Assembly (NCBI RefSeq): GCF_001440475.1
Contig: NZ_LLYB01000134.1
Span: forward strand, 24,353-88,352
Direction of reading: 5' to 3'
Source: Bradyrhizobium lablabi
Lineage (GTDB): Bacteria > Pseudomonadota > Alphaproteobacteria > Rhizobiales > Xanthobacteraceae
Length of the DNA stretch: 64,000 nt
Position 1 is the stretch's first letter, and the number at the start of each line of letters is the position of its first letter. Both the position numbers and the translations under genes were made by a program. The notes beneath the pieces are model-generated. The model worked only from the letters and a program-made list of their open reading frames with translations. It was not told where the DNA came from and did no database searches. Of the stretch, positions 59,152-64,000 are shown one piece after another.

Positions 59152-61017
59152 ATGACCACCAAAACTGACGAACTGACCCTGGCCGCGGAATTTGTCCCGG
59201 CGACTTATGAGGACTGGCGCAAGCTGGTCGACGGGGTGCTGAAAGGCGCGCCGTTCGAGAAACTGGTCAGCAAGACATCCGATGGGTTGAAGATCGATCC
59301 GATCTATCGCCGTGCGCAGGGCGCCGCTCCGGTCGCCGGCCGTGCCGCCGCCGCGCCCTGGCAGATCATGCAGCGGATCGACCATCCCGACGCGAAAGCG
59401 GCCAATGCACAGGCGCTGCACGATCTGGAGAACGGTGCGACCGGGCTGACACTGGTGTTCTCGGGCGCCAATGGCGCCCATGGTTTCGGGCTCGATCCCT
59501 CGCCGGAGGCCGTCGCGCAGGTTCTCGACGGCATTTTTCTCGATGCCGGCATCGGCATCGAGCTGCAGATCGGCCCGCAGTCGCGCATGGCAGCCATTCA
59601 CGTGGCCGAATACATCAAGCGCAGGGGTATCGATCCTGCTGCCTCCGACATCCGTTTCGGCCTCGACCCGCTGGGAGCCGGTGCGGTGTGGGGCTCCAGT
59701 CCCTATAGCTGGGACGAAATCGTGCCCGCGGTTACCAGCGCCATCAAGGGCCTCGCTGCGATGGGCTTCAAGGGCCCGCTCGCCGCTGCCGATGGACGGG
59801 TCATCCATGATGCCGGCGGATCGGAAGTCCAGGAATTGGCATTCGTGCTGGCGTGCGGCGTCGCCTTTCTGCGCGCGATCGAGCAGGCCGGGGTTTCGCT
59901 CGAGGACGCCCAACGCATGGTGTATGCGCGGCTCAGTGCCGACGCCGACCAGTTCCTGACACTGTCGAAATTCCGCGCGCTGCGGCTGTTGTGGGCGCGC
60001 GTCGAGCAGGCCTGCGGGCTGACACCCAAACCCTTATTCATTGCGGCCGATACCGCCTGGCGCATGCTGACGCAGCGCGATGCCTATGTGAACATGCTGC
60101 GCGCGACGATGGCGACCTTTTCGGCCGGTCTCGGCGGCGCCAATGCCATCACCGTCTTGCCGCACACGCTGGCGCTGGGATTGCCCGATCCGTTCGCGCG
60201 GCGCGTCGCACGCAACACCCAACTGGTGCTGCTGGAAGAATCCAACCTCGCCAAGGTCAGCGATCCCGCGGCCGGCTCCGGCGGCATCGAAACGCTGACA
60301 AAGCAGCTTTGCGAAGCTGCATGGTCGCTGTTTCAGGAAATCGAAAAAGCGGGCGGCATCTTTGCGGCGCTCGGAGAGAACCTGATCCAGAAGAAGGTCG
60401 CCGCCACCCGCGCCGCACGGGAAGTCAACATCGCCAAGCGGCGTGACGTGCTGACTGGCGCCAGCGAATTCCCGAACCTGCACGAGGACGAGATCGCCGT
60501 TCTCAACGCGACGCCGATCGTGCTGCCGCCCTATGGCGAGGCGAAATACAAATTCGATCCGCTGCCGCCGATGCGGCTCGCAGCGCCGTTCGAGGCGCTG
60601 CGGGACAAGTCAGACGAGAGGCTGAAAACATCGGGCGCACGGCCCAAAATCTTTCTCGCCAATCTCGGCACGGCAGCCGCCTTCACCGCGCGTGCCACCT
60701 TTGCCAAGAGTTTCTTCGAGACCGGCGGCATCGAGGCGATCGACACGCAAGGATTTGCCGACCCCGCCGCGCTGGCCTCCGCGTTCAAGACGTCCGGAGC
60801 GGCCATCGCCTGCCTGTGCTCGTCCGACAAGGTTTACGCGGAACACGCAGGCCCCGCCGCAAAGGCCCTTCAAGCGGCCGGCGCGAAGCATATCTATCTG
60901 GCAGGGCGGCCCGGCGAACAGGAGGCCGTGCTGCGCTCGGCCGGCGTCGGCGATTTCATCTTTGCCGGCGGCGACGCGCTGGCCATGCTGCAGGAAGCCT
61001 GGCGGCGGATGGAGTGA
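59152..61017 (+). CDS. Methylmalonyl-CoA mutase small (beta) subunit
   Basis: The 621-residue protein belongs to the methylmalonyl-CoA mutase family but lacks the B12-binding DxHxxG motif in its C-terminal domain (ILANLGTAAAFTARA stands in that place), as in the non-catalytic subunit of heterodimeric mutases (MutA/McmA1 type). The TIM-barrel part has RARAAPWQIMQRIDHP and LAFVLACGVAFLRAIEQAG. The start at 59152 follows GAGGAAC. The catalytic subunit is the second gene downstream. Confidence 0.92.
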   Translation: MTTKTDELTLAAEFVPATYEDWRKLVDGVLKGAPFEKLVSKTSDGLKIDPIYRRAQGAAPVAGRAAAAPWQIMQRIDHPDAKAANAQALHDLENGATGLTLVFSGANGAHGFGLDPSPEAVAQVLDGIFLDAGIGIELQIGPQSRMAAIHVAEYIKRRGIDPAASDIRFGLDPLGAGAVWGSSPYSWDEIVPAVTSAIKGLAAMGFKGPLAAADGRVIHDAGGSEVQELAFVLACGVAFLRAIEQAGVSLEDAQRMVYARLSADADQFLTLSKFRALRLLWARVEQACGLTPKPLFIAADTAWRMLTQRDAYVNMLRATMATFSAGLGGANAITVLPHTLALGLPDPFARRVARNTQLVLLEESNLAKVSDPAAGSGGIETLTKQLCEAAWSLFQEIEKAGGIFAALGENLIQKKVAATRAAREVNIAKRRDVLTGASEFPNLHEDEIAVLNATPIVLPPYGEAKYKFDPLPPMRLAAPFEALRDKSDERLKTSGARPKIFLANLGTAAAFTARATFAKSFFETGGIEAIDTQGFADPAALASAFKTSGAAIACLCSSDKVYAEHAGPAAKALQAAGAKHIYLAGRPGEQEAVLRSAGVGDFIFAGGDALAMLQEAWRRME

Positions 61018-61019
61018 GC

Positions 61020-61487
61020 ATGACGGAAAACAACCACAAGACGGTCCTGACCGGCGGCTGCCAGTGCGGCGCGGTTCGCTTTGCACTGTCGGTGCCGCCG
61101 CCCAAGGTCAGCATCTGCCATTGCCGGATGTGCCAGAAGGCATCGGGCGCGCCCTTCGCCTCCCTCGCCGATATCGAGCACGAGCACTTCACCTGGACCC
61201 GCGGCAAGCCGGCGACGTTTCAGTCCTCCTCCATCGCCGAGCGCGATTTCTGCTCGGCCTGCGGCACGCCGCTGACCTACCGGCTGATCGGCGGCCCTCG
61301 GATCGAAATCATGACCGGTACGTTCGACCGCCCCGACCGCGTGGTGCCGACCCGGCAATATGGAACCGAATCCCGGCTCGGCTGGGTAGTCGGAATCGCC
61401 AACCTGCCGAGCCAGACCACGATGCAGAATTACGGACCGGAGAAGATGGCGACCATCACCAGCCACCAGCATCCGGATCATGATTAG
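61020..61487 (+). CDS. GFA-family (CENP-V/glutathione-dependent formaldehyde-activating-like) protein
   Basis: The 155-residue zinc protein has GGCQCGAVRF (C14, C16), ICHCRMCQK (C33, C35, C38) and FCSACGTPL (C78, C81), the zinc-binding pattern of the GFA family. Only some members act on S-hydroxymethylglutathione; the function is usually unknown. It starts two bases after the small mutase subunit gene and lies between both mutase subunits, so it is co-expressed with them. Confidence 0.92.
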   Translation: MTENNHKTVLTGGCQCGAVRFALSVPPPKVSICHCRMCQKASGAPFASLADIEHEHFTWTRGKPATFQSSSIAERDFCSACGTPLTYRLIGGPRIEIMTGTFDRPDRVVPTRQYGTESRLGWVVGIANLPSQTTMQNYGPEKMATITSHQHPDHD

Positions 61488-61529
61488 GGGTGACCTGCCC
61501 TCGACTTCACATATGCTATGATGGGTACC

Positions 61530-63689
61530 ATGAGCCGCATCCCGAACTTCGCTGATATCGCCTTTGAAGCCTTCGCGCCCGAGGCACCCGCCGGCAGCGC
61601 CGAGCCGTGGCTGACGCCCGAGGGCATTCCGGTAAAGCCGGCCTACAGCGAGGCCGATCTCGAAGGCATCGATTTCCTCGACACCTGGCCGGGCGTCGCG
61701 CCCTATCTGCGCGGCCCCTACCCGACCATGTATGTCAACCAGCCCTGGACGATCAGGCAGTATGCCGGCTTCTCCACGGCGGAAGATTCCAACGCGTTCT
61801 ATCGCCGCAATCTTGCAGCGGGGCAAAAGGGTCTCTCGGTCGCGTTCGACCTCGCCACCCACCGCGGCTACGATTCCGATCATCCGCGCGTCTCGGGCGA
61901 CGTCGGCATGGCGGGCGTCGCGATCGATTCCATCTACGACATGCGCACGCTGTTTGCGGGCATTCCGCTCGACCAGATGAGCGTGTCAATGACCATGAAC
62001 GGCGCGGTACTGCCGATCCTCGCGCTGTTCGTCGCAGCCGCCGAGGAACAGGGCGTTCCGCCGGAAAAACTCTCGGGCACCATTCAGAACGACATTCTGA
62101 AAGAGTTCATGGTGCGCAATACCTACATCTATCCGCCCGCGCCCTCGATGCGGATCATCTCCGACATCTTTGCGTACACCTCGCAACGGATGCCCAAGTA
62201 CAATTCAATCTCGATCTCCGGCTATCACATGCAGGAAGCCGGCGCGACGCAGGACCTCGAGCTGGCCTATACGCTGGCTGACGGCGTCGAATACCTGCGC
62301 GCCGGCCTTGCCGCCGGCCTCGACGTCGACCGTTTTGCACCGCGGCTGTCGTTCTTCTGGGCGATCGGCATGAATTTCTTCATGGAAGTCGCCAAGATGC
62401 GCGCGGCGCGGCTACTCTGGGCGAAACTGCTGAAGCAGTTCAACCCGAAGGACCCGCGCTCGCTGTCGCTGCGCACCCATTGCCAGACTTCCGGCTGGTC
62501 GCTGACCGCGCAGGACGTCTTCAACAATGTGATGCGCACCACGATCGAAGCGATGGCGGCCACCCAAGGCCACACCCAATCCCTGCACACCAATGCGCTT
62601 GACGAGGCGCTGGCGCTGCCGACAGATTTCTCGGCCCGCATCGCCCGCAACACGCAGCTTTTCCTGCAGCAGGAAAGCGGCACCAACCGCATCATCGATC
62701 CCTGGGGCGGCTCCTATTACGTCGAGCGGCTGACGCGCGACCTTGCGGAGAAAGCCTGGGGGCACATCCAGGAAGTCGAGGCGCTCGGCGGCATGGCCAA
62801 GGCCATCGAGGCCGGCGTGCCCAAGCTGCGCATCGAGGAAGCCTCCGCCAAGACCCAGGCCCGGATCGATGCCGGTCGGCAGGCAGTGATCGGCGTCAAC
62901 AAGTACAAGCCGGTCAACGAGGCCGCGATCGACGTGCTCAAGGTGGAGAATTCCACCGTGCGGCGGCTGCAGATCGACAAGCTGAAGCGGCTGCGCACCG
63001 AGCGCGACCAGAAGGAAGTCGAGCAGGCGCTGGCGGCGCTGACGCGCAGCGCCGGCGAAGGCAACGGCAATCTGCTCGCGCTCGCCATCGACGCGGCGCG
63101 CGCAAAGGCGACTGTCGGCGAAATTTCGGACGCGATGGAAAAGGTGTTCGGGCGTCACCGCGCCGAGATCAAGTCCATCACCGGCGTCTACAAGCGGGAG
63201 GCGTCGGCCATGTCCAACCGGGTCGAAAAGGTGCAGGAACTGATCGATGCGTTCGAGACTGCCGAGGGCCGCCGGCCCCGCATCCTCGTCGCCAAGATCG
63301 GCCAGGACGGTCACGACCGCGGCCAGAAGGTGATCGCATCAGCCTTCGCCGATGTCGGCTTCGACGTCGATATCGGGCCGCTGTTTGCCACCGCCGATGA
63401 GGCGGCGCGGCAGGCGGTGGAGAACGACGTGCACATCCTCGGCGTCTCGTCGCTGGCGGCCGCCCATCTCACCGCGGTGCCGGAACTGAAGGCGGCGCTG
63501 AAGAAGCACGGCCGCGAGGACATCATGATCATCATCGGCGGCGTCGTGCCGCCGCAGGATTATGACGCACTCTATGCGGCCGGCGCCGAAGCGATCTTCC
63601 CGCCGGGCACCGTGATCTCGGACGCCGCCGAAGAGCTGATCCGTAAGCTCAACGCCCGGCTCGGCCACAGCAGCGAGGCGGCGGAGTAA
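61530..63689 (+). CDS. Methylmalonyl-CoA mutase large (catalytic) subunit
   Basis: This enzyme interconverts succinyl-CoA and methylmalonyl-CoA with adenosylcobalamin, connecting propionate and odd-chain/branched carbon to the TCA cycle. The 719-residue protein has the TIM-barrel landmarks [13 protein letters not shown]-like ([15 protein letters not shown]), [26 protein letters not shown] (seen in parts [11 protein letters not shown] and [10 protein letters not shown]), and the B12-binding DGHDRG near residue 592 with later [14 protein letters not shown]. The start is taken as the ATG at 61530 (MSRIPNF); two ATGs four and three codons upstream are possible. Confidence 0.96.
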   Translation: MSRIPNFADIAFEAFAPEAPAGSAEPWLTPEGIPVKPAYSEADLEGIDFLDTWPGVAPYLRGPYPTMYVNQPWTIRQYAGFSTAEDSNAFYRRNLAAGQKGLSVAFDLATHRGYDSDHPRVSGDVGMAGVAIDSIYDMRTLFAGIPLDQMSVSMTMNGAVLPILALFVAAAEEQGVPPEKLSGTIQNDILKEFMVRNTYIYPPAPSMRIISDIFAYTSQRMPKYNSISISGYHMQEAGATQDLELAYTLADGVEYLRAGLAAGLDVDRFAPRLSFFWAIGMNFFMEVAKMRAARLLWAKLLKQFNPKDPRSLSLRTHCQTSGWSLTAQDVFNNVMRTTIEAMAATQGHTQSLHTNALDEALALPTDFSARIARNTQLFLQQESGTNRIIDPWGGSYYVERLTRDLAEKAWGHIQEVEALGGMAKAIEAGVPKLRIEEASAKTQARIDAGRQAVIGVNKYKPVNEAAIDVLKVENSTVRRLQIDKLKRLRTERDQKEVEQALAALTRSAGEGNGNLLALAIDAARAKATVGEISDAMEKVFGRHRAEIKSITGVYKREASAMSNRVEKVQELIDAFETAEGRRPRILVAKIGQDGHDRGQKVIASAFADVGFDVDIGPLFATADEAARQAVENDVHILGVSSLAAAHLTAVPELKAALKKHGREDIMIIIGGVVPPQDYDALYAAGAEAIFPPGTVISDAAEELIRKLNARLGHSSEAAE

Positions 63690-63726
63690 TTCTTCGCCCG
63701 CGCTCACTTCTTCCAAAGGATCGCCC

Positions 63727-64000
63727 TTGCGCAGCATTGCATTCGTCACGTTCGCCCGCACAATTGCCTTTGCGGGCGCAATCGCATGCACTGCGACGCT
63801 GGCGTTTGCCGCCGACCCCAAGCCGGATTTTTCCATCAAGACCAAATGGGTCGAAGCCAGCATCTTCCTCGACGCCGGGATCAAGGCCGAGCCGGCGCTA
63901 GCGGCGAACTGCCTCGCCGAGGGCAAGGCATGGGCGACAAAGAACAAGGCCGATGCCGACAAGGAGCGCAAGCAGGACCCGGACCTGTTCCGCAATGCGT
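63727..64000 (+). CDS. Secreted protein, N-terminal part (cut by window edge), possibly DUF3298/RsiV-like
   Basis: A TTG at 63727 follows AAGGA by six bases and opens a frame that stays open to the window edge (91 codons). The first 30 residues form a signal peptide ending TLAFAADPK. The mature part has KPDFSIKTKWVEASIFLD and CLAEGKAWATKNKADADKERK. I recall rhizobial DUF3298-domain proteins with such a start, but the domain itself lies beyond the window, so the call is tentative. The frame on the opposite strand is a shadow. Confidence 0.6.
   Translation, partial: MRSIAFVTFARTIAFAGAIACTATLAFAADPKPDFSIKTKWVEASIFLDAGIKAEPALAANCLAEGKAWATKNKADADKERKQDPDLFRNA

Overview
The window is high-GC, densely coded alphaproteobacterial chromosome. 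The organism is most probably Bradyrhizobium or a close relative in the Nitrobacteraceae. This rests on the ccm/feu genes, a Porin_2-type porin, MucR, DUF1491/DUF2336/DUF5330/UPF0260 proteins, and the interspersed palindromic repeats that include a gagcatgatc core. No rRNA, tRNA, CRISPR array, insertion sequence or prophage was seen. It reads as core chromosome rather than an island.

Layout. 0-2.2 kb: the 5' end of a LuxR-type regulator at the window edge, a DUF1993 protein, a membrane ORF broken by one TGA, and a MAPEG protein. 2.2-10.2 kb (minus strand): a FeuP/FeuQ-like two-component pair, a conserved hypothetical protein, and ccmI-ccmE-ccmF-ccmH for cytochrome c maturation. 10.4-14.4 kb: small proteins, a Ku DNA-end-joining protein, an orphan Flp pilin (54 aa), and a large porin with its terminator. 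14.7-17.1 kb: a ThDP enzyme paired with a class I glutamine amidotransferase. 17.2-23.6 kb: a signalling operon of a seven-GAF histidine kinase, a receiver-only regulator and a receiver-adenylate cyclase. 23.6-31.3 kb: an MFS exporter, a UPF0260 protein, a class A penicillin-binding protein, a DUF1214/DUF1254 pair, and an editing-domain-less threonyl-tRNA synthetase behind what looks like a threonine attenuator. 31.7-38.5 kb: a three-subunit periplasmic dehydrogenase operon, a lactonase-like MBL enzyme divergent from a LysR regulator, and an amidohydrolase. 38.6-47 kb: envelope and hypothetical proteins, a membrane PAS histidine kinase, SufE and MucR. 47-54.4 kb: a GT-C-like membrane protein, a class II aldolase, an epimerase, a PAS kinase and an M20 peptidase. 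54.5-64 kb: a HerA-like ATPase, folP-folB-folK, both methylmalonyl-CoA mutase subunits with a GFA protein between them, and a truncated secreted protein at the edge.

The most interesting element is upstream of the threonyl-tRNA synthetase paralogue (31.1-31.3 kb, minus strand). It consists of a 25-codon leader ORF with four Thr codons within five positions, a pause-type hairpin over those codons, a strong terminator with a T-run, and a promoter placed so that the transcript would begin at the leader AUG. This predicts ribosome-dependent attenuation of a synthetase by threonine (really Thr-tRNA) supply. The tRNA synthetase core keeps the zinc ligands but has no TGS or editing domain.

All assignments come from reading the sequence and from remembered family features. 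No database search was run.
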